Below are positions 19,301 through 28,600 of a DNA stretch of 49,482 bases, piece by piece. The first letter of the stretch is position 1, and the number at the start of each line of letters is the position of its first letter. The notes below the pieces were generated by a model. The model ran no database searches, was not told where the DNA came from, and saw only the letters and a list, made by a program, of their open reading frames with translations. The DNA is taken from positions 1-49,482 of the forward strand of contig ONQL01000006.1 in the NCBI GenBank assembly GCA_900319985.1. The letters are read 5' to 3'. The translations under genes and the position numbers were made by a program. The stretch comes from an uncultured Methanobrevibacter sp. (GTDB lineage Archaea > Methanobacteriota > Methanobacteria > Methanobacteriales > Methanobacteriaceae).

Positions 19301-19940
19301 GGGAGCCGAATATGTAGCATCCACCTATGTTTGTAATCAGCTGAGCCATATTCTTTGAAACTGAATCGCTCATTTTTGAATCCTTTATTGTCAAAGTCCC
19401 TTCATTGAAAATTGCTCCCATGACTGTGTTCATTTTGGAAAATGAAGAATTTACAATTGTCAAGTTTCCCCTATTGTTTATGGCTGACAGCTGAGCGTAG
19501 TCATTGGTGTAACCGTTGACGAATTTTATATTGTTTAAAACAAGATTTGAAGAATGTTTGACACTGAAAAATATATATTTGTTTTCACCGTCGATTGTAA
19601 CACCGTTTGAAGCAGATTCGATTATCAGATTCTTATCTATGTTCAATCCTGTATTTGAAACACCTTTATAGACCCCATCCTTCAAGACAATACGAGAGTT
19701 ATTGTTTGCATCGCTTATCGCTTCAGAAATAGATGAAAATGGTGAGTTTTCACTTCCGTTACCGTTGCCGCCGGCATTTAAATCCACATAGACAACACTT
19801 GTGTCCTGAGCGACATCGGCCAAAACCGTCTCATCAGTCAGATTGTCCCCTTCGGCACTGACAATGGCCATTGATGAGGCCAAAGCCAAAAGTATCAAAA
19901 ATGAAAAAATGATTTTATTGCTGAAAATTAAAAACACCAC
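13377..19940 (-). CDS. Giant adhesin-like protein: two beta-helix blocks plus long Ig-like repeat stalk
   Basis: About 2187 residues if started at the GTG at 19940, or 2183 from an ATT at 19928. The signal peptide is 'NKIIFSFLILLALASSMAIVSA'. The first beta-helix (~45-380) closes with 'NWWGSNNGP'. The second (~500-920) opens with 'YFVSPDGHDGPEDGS' and closes with 'NWWGDNQKP'. About a dozen Ig-like modules ('YYG....F.....D..G......V.....G') follow to a Lys-rich C-terminus. No C-terminal membrane segment is present. The GTGs lie inside an AGGTGGTG that looks like the ribosome binding site itself, and ATT is the codon correctly spaced behind it. The upstream giant gene ends immediately before, in the same frame. 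Confidence 0.92.
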   Translation of the reverse strand: MVFLIFSNKIIFSFLILLALASSMAIVSAEGDNLTDETVLADVAQDTSVVYVDLNAGGNGNGSENSPFSSISEAISDANNNSRIVLKDGVYKGVSNTGLNIDKNLIIESASNGVTIDGENKYIFFSVKHSSNLVLNNIKFVNGYTNDYAQLSAINNRGNLTIVNSSFSKMNTVMGAIFNEGTLTIKDSKMSDSVSKNMAQLITNIGGCYIFGSQILNNPYATSGVENGVYNFNVLRIINSRVTLINSNNQYDEGLFSTADIQISNSTVSDLDIDDAKVKLTNSKVGGRFMLKNTDAYISESTVGSDFSLLFVSYSNFTAIHSIFDRDISSSYSDLNITYSTILGDVSGSGKNGFLYAPYNWWGSNNGPSISYFKNYNVSWWAILEFKYLTDDIPVSPDGVFTVELNKWFDGNMTVEFAEGERIPQRTAKFETQNGRFEYSSLPLNAIASNRLVNNLLDCQVFAIVDSQRLMLTVGKGLSQYTYFVSPDGHDGPEDGSYEKPFLTLQYAVSKVGNGNTICMLPGIHKNIANCGVNIEKNLTIVGLGDVELQRANSRNVFVIMEWGSLVVKNIRFTVVDRAYKDVLIAVRGGMLNVSNCSFSSISTANVISTSSGNLKAAKAVIEDTRFSDIVGSAVAGSGEIKIINSVFEKFSNFYSYSGVESYNCVFPVTKSIEIYGSLFKDNSIGIVNLHPYTYSSSSLLGVSIANPINYGVYAYVENSTFENNVFREQNRYYESSGMGLHIHDDYGSFHGFINNCSFISNRGMIAVADCIENSRFIDNSGSANYGGALVQAPLINNSLFMGNVNLNSDGEAYVGEGIASGDLIVNSIFIKNRAAFGGAVSATKEIHYCVFVNNTAQYEGSDIYSYDGDVDYSTNWWGDNQKPGSEKIFKFLGTLTVNDWVIMTLEYLSSSQIRASLDHIMANGSVYKLNHAMPQRPVHFSVDGGKITPLDTYLENGSACANLSYDANSSDFKAYARVDNQILDVDVRNANTRIIINDASFKGNQNKFNLTLVNLNGYSISNQNLVVEITDSSMNRTSFTIVSDDKGYAEFNVNYPVGIYTVCVKYLGNGFFDKTESTAQIEVLTSITYLNAYNHTYYGKNNRFSAFLTGENGFKLVGLPLTYTITDSKGNAKSITVNTDSYGIGEVILSMDVGEYTVNCEYLGDSWFSPSSCKVYIKILPVKSNLTVENVTLYGQGNLYNITLRDGYGTLIRGENIYLTISQGNVSDDFIIKTNDDGVASIAVNYLPGTYNVHARFAGDDIYGASEESGVIHVEKVLTIVSGFYHATIPLNGLYNVVLTDMNGRRLINQTITLNLYQSGLVKSYAASTDGNGEASFIIDLAEGNYLATMDYNGNRWYADASNGATIIVTKDAVIQNIQINASDLAQYYGENKYFMINFNDPNTYTQYGKEILVTISSGSWHKAYTVYTDVYGLARLQINLNPGEYDVSYKYSNNHYNIFGEGFNRITVYRTPTSVFANNVVVNKGDSRIFEIFLRDVNNNPIGNMQINASIGSKKYNLTTNDEGIAKIVLNLDVGTHTIRYSFDNPNYMPSSSQSTILVADSDKSPSTLTTSDINAFDNQTLNLTADLKDMLGNGIASSQVSLLLTTFEGEVVVNTKVMSDDAGHAIFKLKLDSGNYIAKLGYGGNNFYLGSSAISIINVNASDGRIKTILFAGDTQLSDSSRFYVALSDENGTVIKNANVRFIIQNREYSSRTDENGRAYLNRTLSPDIYVIKAVYDGDWAYRQSQISAKVYISSVTTQLHAQKLVKYYRNGTQFHAVLLDGDDNPISGKTISVMVNGGIYNCTTDADGWITLGIDFKPGFYEVECRYYADDASQNSFDRTNITVLSTVIGNDEVKYYGDAPYLNITFLDGTGLAIDNASFIINIDGKNYHAIINEKTFHFDLNLEVGEHLISVTNPYDGLYASYKLTILPTVEAGDLTKVINSKSMYVASFLDKKGNALKNMDVDIIINKIKYSYRTDSSGKVRLDMNLKPGNYLVTAINPKTGDYAENNIRVLPSIVGNKNMALYYGSAKTFKVKIIGDTGKAVGAGKTVKFKINGKSYKVKTNKNGYASLKIKLNPKKYTITTSYGGYKVSNRITVKPLLLAKNVSVKKSKTVKFKAKLVNSKGKPQKSKKIAFKIKNKKYFAKTNKKGIAILKIKLKPGKYVIKSSYGKSKISNRIVVKN

Positions 19941-22900
19941 CTAATATTCCTCTTTTTCGTCTTCACTGCGCCTATAACCTATTATCAAAAGAGACAATGT
20001 TATAAATGCAAAAACTAAAAACTTGACCATAGAATCCCCATTATTTGCAAGGTCTTCAAATTCGCTTATTTCAAATGCCTTGGAAACACTTTGGGATACG
20101 TCGCTTGACTGGGAACCGCCCTCGCCCTGTGAGCCACCCTGTGAAGATGAATCTGAGGAAGCCGCATTGGCAACCATTCCTACAGATGCGAAGTTCGGAT
20201 TGTAGCTTGAGCTGTTGGATTTGCTTAAGCTATCTGAATTTACATTGCCGTTTGCATTGGACTCATGTGAAGAGCTGGAATTGCCTGTGTTTGCAGAACC
20301 GACTATGTTCTGGCCGGAATATTGTCTTCCATTGAGTGATGATAACAATCCGTTGTGATTGTTTCCGATTCCCTGATATCCCATGTTGGATCCGTCGCCA
20401 TTTCCAGAGTATTGCCAGTTTCCTCTTCCACCAATATTTGTTCCGGTTGAAGCGCTTGATCCCGTACCTGTTGAGGATGAATGTGAACCTTCGTCTTCAG
20501 GTTTCGGATTGATTATAGGGTTTGGATTTTCCTTGCCTTCATCATCACTGCCTGAAGACGGATTGCCGTCGACGACTGTTCCTTCCCATTTTACCCATTG
20601 GCCATACCATGGCTTAAACTGATTGTTGTTTACAGACCAGACAGAATCGTCTGGACCTGAATATCCGCTGGAGGTTTTTCCCCAATAGTTATATCTCATG
20701 TCAAATGCGTTTGTACCTCCGGAACTGCCTATTGTGTTTCCTGAAGGTGCGAAGTTGCCTACAATATTTGAATCACGTATTGTGATATTTCCTGAACCGA
20801 AATTGAAGGCTCCACCTCTGTCCAAAGCCTTGTTTCCGGAGATTGTTGAGTTGTAGATGTTCAGGTTATTCTGTATGTGGCCATAGTATACTGAGGAAGT
20901 ATATTCTATTGCACCGCCATAGCTTGCGGAGTTGTTTGAAATGACGCTTCTCATTATGATGAAATTGTCTGAAACGTCCAATGCTCCCCCGCTTACGCCT
21001 GCAGTATTGTACATCAGTACGGAATCTATAATTCTTCCGTCTTTTGCAGTTGCATGGATTGCTCCACCATCCCTTATGGCCTGATTGAAATAGAATTCGC
21101 TTTCCAATACATGCAGCTTATTGAAATTTCCCCAAACGGCTCCACCCTCATGTCCGCTGTTGTATCCGAAGTAATCGAGATCATTTTCACCGATTGAACG
21201 TCTGGTATCGTTAGCACGGTTGTTCATGAATGTTGAGTTTTTAACTTCAAGATCTGGAAGTCCGTATGCAGCTATTGCTCCGCCCATTCTTGCGGAATTT
21301 GAAATGAATTTGGAGTTTTCAATGTTCATGCCATTATTTGCATATATTGCACCGCCCATTCCAAGAGACAGGTCACAGTATGAGCCTGTCTGATGACGGT
21401 TTCCTTCATCGATTGACCATCCAGTAGTATAAAGCCTGATTGCACAATAATCAATAGATGTTATCGCAACGTTATTGTTGAATTCTGTGTTTTTGATATC
21501 CATCGGACTTGTGGTGTTGGAATAGATTGCACCGCCGTGGACACCCAAATTGCTGTAGAATGCTGATGATTCTATAGATATTTTTCCGAAATTGGCTATT
21601 GCACCTCCATAATGGCCAAGATTGTTGAAAAATGCGCTGGAATTGATTTGCAATTCACCATTGTTTAAAATTGCGCCCCCCATTCCGGTTTTTCTGCAGT
21701 CAACGGTGTAAGCCTCTTTTAGATCTCCGTCATCGCTGTAGCTTATGTCATGGTCAAATACAGGATGAGAATTGTCAAAGAAAGATGATGAATCAGATAT
21801 GACAGTATCATTGATTATAAGCTTTCCGTTGTTGGCAAATGCGGAGCCTCCGTCGACATTGTGGGCATTTCTAATTGAAAATCCGGAAATTGAAAATGTT
21901 GAATTCTCAGAGATGTTGAACAGCTGACTGGCGCAGGCATCAATGAGTGTTTTTCCCGGATTTAAACTAATCAGAGTCAAGTTCTTGTTTATCATGATGC
22001 CTGATTCGCTATAATTGCCACCACCCACATAAATAATTGAATAGTTTAAAGCATTCCTAACAGCTTTTGAAATTGATGCATAAGGGTTTTTCTCGCTTCC
22101 GTCACCGTTGGTGTCGCTTCCATCTTCAGCAGAGACAAATATGTCTCTCGGAGTGTTTAGACCAACATCGTCGAACATTGCATTGACCGCCTCATCTGCA
22201 TACCTCAAGCCATTTGAACTTATCAGATAGTTTTTCCAGATGAGATTGGAAAGATTTCTGTCGGAAATTACCTCAACAGCATATTCTCCACCATTTATGG
22301 AGTGAGATATGATATAATTTTCAAACACTTCAGCATTGGTGACATTTGTAAGCAATATTCCTGCTTGATTCTTTCCACTCCCATCAATGAAGATATTGTT
22401 GGATTTTATTTCAGGATTGTTGGAATTGTATGCATTGTATGCGTAAATTGAGCTGGCATTTGCATTTATCCTATTGTTTAATATATTATCATCGATTGAA
22501 CTGTCTGAATAAATTACGCTCATTGAATCGGAACTTGCATTTATAACATTGCCTTCTATTAATGTATCGCAAGCGTTTTCAAGCCCAATAACCATTCCAA
22601 CAGCGGTGACATTGAAATTATTGTTCATAATCCTGCCTGAAACAGTATTGGCCAAGACAATTTCACAAACGCCTGAAATATTATTGCTTTTAAATACATT
22701 GTTCCTGCCCCCATTTATATTCAGAGAAGTGTTCACAAGTAAGTTGTCGCTGATTACAATGTTTGAAGAAGCGTTGACCATAATTTTTGAATTTACGAAA
22801 TTAATTCCATAGACCATTGATTCTGAAGCGTTTTTGTCAAAAGTCAGCCTGACAGTGACGGGAAGGCCTGCATCAACTGATGAAACGTTTACCTTAACAT

Positions 22901-25523
22901 TGATGTTGAGAAGCTGATTTTTTGTAAGATTAGCGAAAAGCAGAGTGGAATCCTTGCCGATCAAATCGGATTTCAAATTTCCTTTTTCATCAAAAAATAC
23001 ATTGTAGTTTCCATCATCGACAATGAATGAATTTGAATTGAAATATCCATCGGCAAGAATAGGGTTGGAAACATTTGTGTGAATAAGATTACCATTTATT
23101 GAAAAATCATCACTCATGCAGGATATGGAGCTACAGCCATCATCCACAGTGAAAATGGACAGCCTATTGTCCGCAATTGTAATGTTTTTGGAGCTTTTGG
23201 CTGAAATTCCGCAAACATCATCAGCCAGAGCATATAATGTGTTTCCGCAAACATTAAGATTGGAAACCCCATAAGCATTGATTAAAGTGGCGTTCTGATT
23301 GGAACGGATTATGATTTCATTGTTTAAAACTTCAACATTGACCATATTACCATTCAATGCAAATCCGCTTGATTGGCCTTCAGCGATTATGTTGATATTG
23401 TTGGAATTGAATTTAACGTCCTCCAAAGAGCTGACAGAAATCGCATCACAGCTATCCTGTGAAATCATTATTATTGTATTGTTTGTGAATGACAATCCTT
23501 TGGATGTTTTTCTGTTGTTTGCATTGATTGCGTAAGCCTTTTCCAGTTTGGAGTTGATGAAAAGATTGTTGTTTGAGATTATCAGATTTTCACATGCATT
23601 CATTACGAGTATTGCTGAATTGTCACTTCCTGACTTTTTGAATGCTTCGTTGATGTTGTTTTTGGTAATGATTACATCACGCGCATCATCAATTACAATA
23701 GCTTTGCGGTCGCTGTTGACAAAATTGAAATCCCTTAGCAATGACCCGCTTGCATTGTTTTTGAAAGTGATAGTAACGTTGAATAAAAGATTGCTCAACT
23801 TATTGCTTATAACATTGATTTTTTCATTGAGAATAATGTTCTTGTTTGTCAGGAATGTCAAAATTATGACCTTTGTCTTGTTTTCAGGGAACTTGTATAC
23901 CAGATCACCATTTTTGTCAAAGTAATTGTAATAATTAGTATCATTAATGATAATGGCTGTAGATTTCAATATTACACCATTTACCATATTGTCCTCTTCT
24001 ATGTTTGATACCTCATCGGTAATGTCCTTGTAGATACCTACACTACTGTTGGTTTCGATTACATTGTCCACCATGACAGTATTGTATACAAGGCCAGTGA
24101 CATATATTCCACAACTGTCACTTGTGATTGTATTTCTGGATATAGTATTGTTGTAATATCTCATGCCATTGCCCTTGGCAGGTATTGAGACACCTTTGCT
24201 ATTGGTTGTAATTATATTGTTGTCGACTTTGCTGAAGCTTCCCAGAATAGATATGCCGTCATCATGATTGGTTCTTACTCTATTATCATAAACATGAGCG
24301 CATTCCCCACTGACGGATATTCCCACACCATATCCATTAACATTGATGACATTGTCATATGCATCAACATTACCTGCAACAGACATTGCAGACACAACAT
24401 CGGTAAATGTGACATTATTGCTATAGACACTGCATGTATAGCCTCCATTATTTGAAAGCTGAATACCTGTTTTTTGACTTGTACCGCCCACATTGTTTTC
24501 ATATACATTGAAATTGCTGCCGCTTACAGATATTCCTGTTGCACTTTCGTTAACTGTGTTTCCATATACTGAAATGTTGTCTCCCATAAGATTAACACCA
24601 AATGATCCTTTAATGATGGTATTATTTGCAACAACTGTACCATTATGGGTTGCATAGGTCATCTGCAAAATGATTGACATCGGAAGAGAACAGAAACCCT
24701 TAAGATAGTTATATGAAATCACGTTGCCCAGACATAAGGGAGATCCTGAATAATCGGCATGATTGAAAGGGTTGAAGTAAATCAGATTGGTAACAGACAT
24801 GTCGGAATAGGATAAAACCTCCAAACTGTTATGGGAAATCAGATTGTAGTGTGACTGGCCCATGATTATGACTGAGGTGATGTATGTCTTCATGTCATTG
24901 TAGACAATCCTGTTGTTGCTGGACCATCCCATAGGCATCGCATACACCCCGCCGGCATCTGCAATTCTGATAGTATTGTATGAAATCAGGTTATTGTTGG
25001 AATTGGTCAACCAGATACCGTGCAATTGACCGACTGTAACTCCTCTGAATGTCAAGGCGGATTTTGTGTTATTGATAGTCAGATTGGTTACGGTTGACCC
25101 ATCACTTCCCTTAACCAAATGGATAAACCCGTTGGTAATCTTGTCAGACGATGTAATCGGCATTAATGTAAGGGGACGGTCAATAACGAATGCTCTGTTG
25201 GATATGTTTCCAATCTTTATTGTGTCTCCACTGGATATTCCTGAATCTGGCAAAATCCTTCCGTCTCTTGGATTAAAGTAATTTTCATAGGTGATTTGAG
25301 TAATTTCAAATGTGTTTCTTCCATCAGATGTCAGATTACAAGGGCCATCGGTTGATTCGGCAATTTCATTGTCTTGAACTTCAATACTTTGAGGTGAAAT
25401 ATCTTCAATTGTGGACAATGCATCATTACTGACGTCTGTTTCATTGTTTGCACTAACCACATTAAGTGATGCGCCAACAACTACAAACATCAGCAGCAAT
25501 ATCAGAATAGTTCTATTTGCGAT
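19941..25523 (-). CDS. Giant beta-helix adhesin-like protein with Ser/Gly-rich stalk and membrane anchor; apparent ATC start
   Basis: About 1860 residues from the proposed ATC at 25523. This codon follows AGAGGTGA (25528-25535) by the four bases seen at other starts here, and gives the signal peptide 'MANRTILILLLMFVVVGASL'. The frame is open further up to 25691, but that stretch contains the TATA boxes, so earlier starts are unlikely. Nearly the whole ectodomain is beta-helix: early coils of 'NLISYNTIR' type, later 'GGAI'/'GGAV' coils, closing with 'NYWGKTSSGYSGPDDS'. A low-complexity Gly/Ser/Asn stalk leads to a C-terminal membrane helix ('FLVFAFITLSLLIIGY') and the tail 'RRSEDEKEEY'. It is probably cotranscribed with the next giant gene. 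Confidence 0.9.
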   Translation of the reverse strand: MANRTILILLLMFVVVGASLNVVSANNETDVSNDALSTIEDISPQSIEVQDNEIAESTDGPCNLTSDGRNTFEITQITYENYFNPRDGRILPDSGISSGDTIKIGNISNRAFVIDRPLTLMPITSSDKITNGFIHLVKGSDGSTVTNLTINNTKSALTFRGVTVGQLHGIWLTNSNNNLISYNTIRIADAGGVYAMPMGWSSNNRIVYNDMKTYITSVIIMGQSHYNLISHNSLEVLSYSDMSVTNLIYFNPFNHADYSGSPLCLGNVISYNYLKGFCSLPMSIILQMTYATHNGTVVANNTIIKGSFGVNLMGDNISVYGNTVNESATGISVSGSNFNVYENNVGGTSQKTGIQLSNNGGYTCSVYSNNVTFTDVVSAMSVAGNVDAYDNVINVNGYGVGISVSGECAHVYDNRVRTNHDDGISILGSFSKVDNNIITTNSKGVSIPAKGNGMRYYNNTISRNTITSDSCGIYVTGLVYNTVMVDNVIETNSSVGIYKDITDEVSNIEEDNMVNGVILKSTAIIINDTNYYNYFDKNGDLVYKFPENKTKVIILTFLTNKNIILNEKINVISNKLSNLLFNVTITFKNNASGSLLRDFNFVNSDRKAIVIDDARDVIITKNNINEAFKKSGSDNSAILVMNACENLIISNNNLFINSKLEKAYAINANNRKTSKGLSFTNNTIIMISQDSCDAISVSSLEDVKFNSNNINIIAEGQSSGFALNGNMVNVEVLNNEIIIRSNQNATLINAYGVSNLNVCGNTLYALADDVCGISAKSSKNITIADNRLSIFTVDDGCSSISCMSDDFSINGNLIHTNVSNPILADGYFNSNSFIVDDGNYNVFFDEKGNLKSDLIGKDSTLLFANLTKNQLLNINVKVNVSSVDAGLPVTVRLTFDKNASESMVYGINFVNSKIMVNASSNIVISDNLLVNTSLNINGGRNNVFKSNNISGVCEIVLANTVSGRIMNNNFNVTAVGMVIGLENACDTLIEGNVINASSDSMSVIYSDSSIDDNILNNRINANASSIYAYNAYNSNNPEIKSNNIFIDGSGKNQAGILLTNVTNAEVFENYIISHSINGGEYAVEVISDRNLSNLIWKNYLISSNGLRYADEAVNAMFDDVGLNTPRDIFVSAEDGSDTNGDGSEKNPYASISKAVRNALNYSIIYVGGGNYSESGIMINKNLTLISLNPGKTLIDACASQLFNISENSTFSISGFSIRNAHNVDGGSAFANNGKLIINDTVISDSSSFFDNSHPVFDHDISYSDDGDLKEAYTVDCRKTGMGGAILNNGELQINSSAFFNNLGHYGGAIANFGKISIESSAFYSNLGVHGGAIYSNTTSPMDIKNTEFNNNVAITSIDYCAIRLYTTGWSIDEGNRHQTGSYCDLSLGMGGAIYANNGMNIENSKFISNSARMGGAIAAYGLPDLEVKNSTFMNNRANDTRRSIGENDLDYFGYNSGHEGGAVWGNFNKLHVLESEFYFNQAIRDGGAIHATAKDGRIIDSVLMYNTAGVSGGALDVSDNFIIMRSVISNNSASYGGAIEYTSSVYYGHIQNNLNIYNSTISGNKALDRGGAFNFGSGNITIRDSNIVGNFAPSGNTIGSSGGTNAFDMRYNYWGKTSSGYSGPDDSVWSVNNNQFKPWYGQWVKWEGTVVDGNPSSGSDDEGKENPNPIINPKPEDEGSHSSSTGTGSSASTGTNIGGRGNWQYSGNGDGSNMGYQGIGNNHNGLLSSLNGRQYSGQNIVGSANTGNSSSSHESNANGNVNSDSLSKSNSSSYNPNFASVGMVANAASSDSSSQGGSQGEGGSQSSDVSQSVSKAFEISEFEDLANNGDSMVKFLVFAFITLSLLIIGYRRSEDEKEEY

Positions 25524-25527
25524 AATT

Positions 25528-25590
25528 TCACCTCTTTTAAAAATCAAATTTTTTTGAAAAAATATAATATAAAGTTTATTATGATATAAA
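25528..25590 (-). promoter_or_regulatory. Promoter and ribosome binding site of the giant adhesin pair
   Basis: Two minus-strand TATA-like boxes, TTTATATC (25583-25590) and TTTATATT (25566-25573), lie upstream of a strong AGAGGTGA (25528-25535). They lie inside the upward extension of the reading frame, which argues for the start at 25523. Confidence 0.55.
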
Positions 25591-25658
25591 TTTTTCACAT
25601 TAAAATATTTAAAACTTGTTGAAAAAACAAACATACTTGATAAAAAATAGAAATTTAG

Positions 25659-25697
25659 AAAAAAAGAAAAATGAAAATAAGATTTAAACAATCTTAT
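25659..25697 (-). terminator. Hairpin plus T-rich terminator
   Basis: On the minus strand ATAAGAT, a 7-nt loop and ATCTTAT (25677-25697) are followed by a T-rich run (complement of 25659-25676). This closes the adhesin gene at 25694 and separates it from the giant pair. Confidence 0.7.
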
Positions 25698-28600
25698 CTT
25701 CTAACTTTAACAGTTGCTTTAACAGTATTTTTCAAGTAGACAACTTTTAAAGCGTATTTTTTACCTACTTTTAATTTATTAATAACATTTTTCTTAATGG
25801 TAACTTTAGCAATACCTTTTTTGTCAGTTTTTGCCTTGTAGTTTTTACCTTTGAATTTGAATGTTATTACTTTGCCTTTAACAGCTTTCTTACCGTTTTT
25901 GAGGGTTGCTTTCAAGATTAATTTTTTAGCTGATTTTTTAACTTTAACTGATTTTGTTGTTTTTAAGTTTTGTTTGACTTTTAAAGTGTTTTTAACAGTT
26001 TGGTCTTTGTATTTAGCTGTTATTGTATATTTACCTGGTGTAATGGTACTAGGTATTTTAAGAATAGCCTTACCTTTAGCATTGGTTTTTACTTTGTAAG
26101 TTTTCTTACCTATTTTTACAACCACAATTTGGTTTTTGCCAACAAGTTTGCCATTATCTCCATATACATTAACGGAATATTTTGTTCCATCGAAGTAGTA
26201 CATGTTAATGTTCTTATTACCAGTCAATCTGTTAATGATTTTAACATTGTAAGCAGCGGTTTCGTTAGTGACTGGGTTATAAGCAGCAATAGTATAGCTA
26301 CCAGCTTTTGAACCAATTTGTGCTTTAGTCAATTTAGCAATACCATTTGCATCAGTCTTTTTGGTAATGTTTTTACCGTTTACACTAATGACAACAGAAG
26401 TACCAGCTAATGGATTACCTTCAGAATCAAGGAATTTAACTTCAAATCCATTATTAGCAATTTTAGATTCTGTTGGATTTTCTTCAGGAACAGTGGACTT
26501 AATAGTTATGCTTGCACTAGCATTAGTACTGTTGAGTGCTATTTCTGCAGTGTATTTACCCACAGCCATATCTAAATCCAATGTTGCAATACCGCTAGCA
26601 TTGGTAGTTGTATCATATTCTTTACCACCAATGGTTATTAAGAGTTTTTCACCAGCTAAAACATTTCCTTCACTATCAGTTACAGCAATTACCAAGTTTT
26701 GAGATCCTTTGAAGTATTTTTCAACATCAGGAGCATTGATTTCGATACCAAGAACTTTAATATCTAAGTTAGTTACTTTAGAGAAGTAAACATCATCATT
26801 TACTAAAGCAACACTAGCAGTGTAGTTTCCAATAGCCAAATCAGGAATGATTGCAATAGCTTTGGTTCCGTTAACAGTAGCTGCATATTTTTTACCATCA
26901 ATAGTGACTGTGACAGTACCAGTTACATTTTCAGGAACTGCAATTTCTACAGTTACGTTTTGACCAACATACACAGGCTCAGCACTTGGAGTGAGTTCTG
27001 CATATAATCTTGTTAAATCAACAGTCTGATTATCAACACTAGCAGTAATCTTGTATCCTTTGCCTTCCTGAGCAACAACAGGAACAGTTACTTTGTCAGT
27101 TATTTCTCCGCCAGAGACATTTACGGTAGCATTTTCACCAGCAATTGTGAATTGTCTAGCAAATGCGGAAGCATCATAATCAGTTACATTTTCACCGTCA
27201 GACACTTTGAATGATAATATAACATCTTGTTGTAATCCATCAACATCATTTACATCCAATGCAATTACCAACCAGGTGTCAGGACTTACTTCATCACTGC
27301 CCACTTTGTATACAGGCTTATCGTTGCTGCCCCACCAGTTGTTGTTCAATACCACATTGGAGGTATCCTTTTTGGTTACCATAGTGGTGCCGTCAGCGAA
27401 GTAGGAATTTACTACAGTCATGTTGTAGTCATATGAAGTTCCTTCGGAGACATATGTTACGTTTTCGATGTAACATGAGTCAATGAGGTTGCTACCTCTA
27501 GAAGCGGAAATAATGTCTCTTAAGTTTAGGATTTTGGTGTTTACAACTTCCAATCCGTATGGTACGAATACTCCAATACTTCCAGAACCTCCGAAAGCAA
27601 CATTGCTGATGTATTGTGCTTTGTAATTTATATCATTACCATCGATTGTGGAGTTGACCACTTTTACGTTACCTGTTGAACCGATGGAGATTGCAAATCC
27701 AGGATTATTTGCCCAGGTTTGACCTGCTCCGATTAATTCATCACAGGTTTTACCGGATCTTGAAATGGTAGTGTTGACCATTGTAATATTACCTTTTCCA
27801 CCAATTGCCATTGCATTACCAGTCCAACCGTTTACACGCATGGAATCTTGTATGAGAGAGTCATATAAGAACATTTCACCATCGTTGTAGATGGATGCGT
27901 AGTATTTAGCGTGGTTTGCAATGAATTCAGAGGAATATACTGTTAATGTACCCATGTTTTTGATTGCACCACCGTTGTTGGAGTCTCCATTGTTGAAGAA
28001 CAGGGAATCTTTTACAGACATTGTTCCTTCGTTGAATATTGCTCCACCTTCAGTACCGTGACATCTGATGAATTCCATATTTTCAATGGAGATAACAGCG
28101 CCGTTTTCAATGGAGATTGCAGGATGTTGGTTGTATTTTTTAGCATCGACATAGTTCATTGTTACGTTAGCTACAGTCATATTGGCTACTTTTACAATGC
28201 CATTACCTGTTGCGACGTTCAAGAACCAATCCACGTCTTTGCCGTCAATAAGTGTTTTATTTCTACCGTCACCGACAATTGTAATATCTAATGAACTGGC
28301 AACAGTTAAATTGGTGTTTCCTTCACCTGAGTAAGTTCCTTCTAAAACACGAACAACAATAATAGCAGATTGTTTGTATCCGTTGATTAAAGCTGTTTGG
28401 ATTGTTTTATAAGGAGCATCAATACTACCAGTACCTTTTACATCGTCACCCTTAGCATCGGAAACATATAATGTCACATTATCTTTTAATGGATCTAAGA
28501 CAACAGTTATGGTACCATTTACATATTTAGTATCTTTAGCCTCATTGCTGTAATTACCGGATAATGCAAATGTTCCGTTGTTTTTAAATCCTAAGAAGTC

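Noticed and set aside
13377..25523. One gene broken by a nonsense mutation at 19941-19943
   Set aside because: The first protein ends with a membrane anchor and tail, and the second begins with a signal peptide, so both are complete.
19941..25691. Longer version of the giant adhesin starting at 25691
   Set aside because: The added 56 residues cover TATA boxes and AT-rich promoter DNA; the good ribosome binding site and signal peptide lie at 25523.
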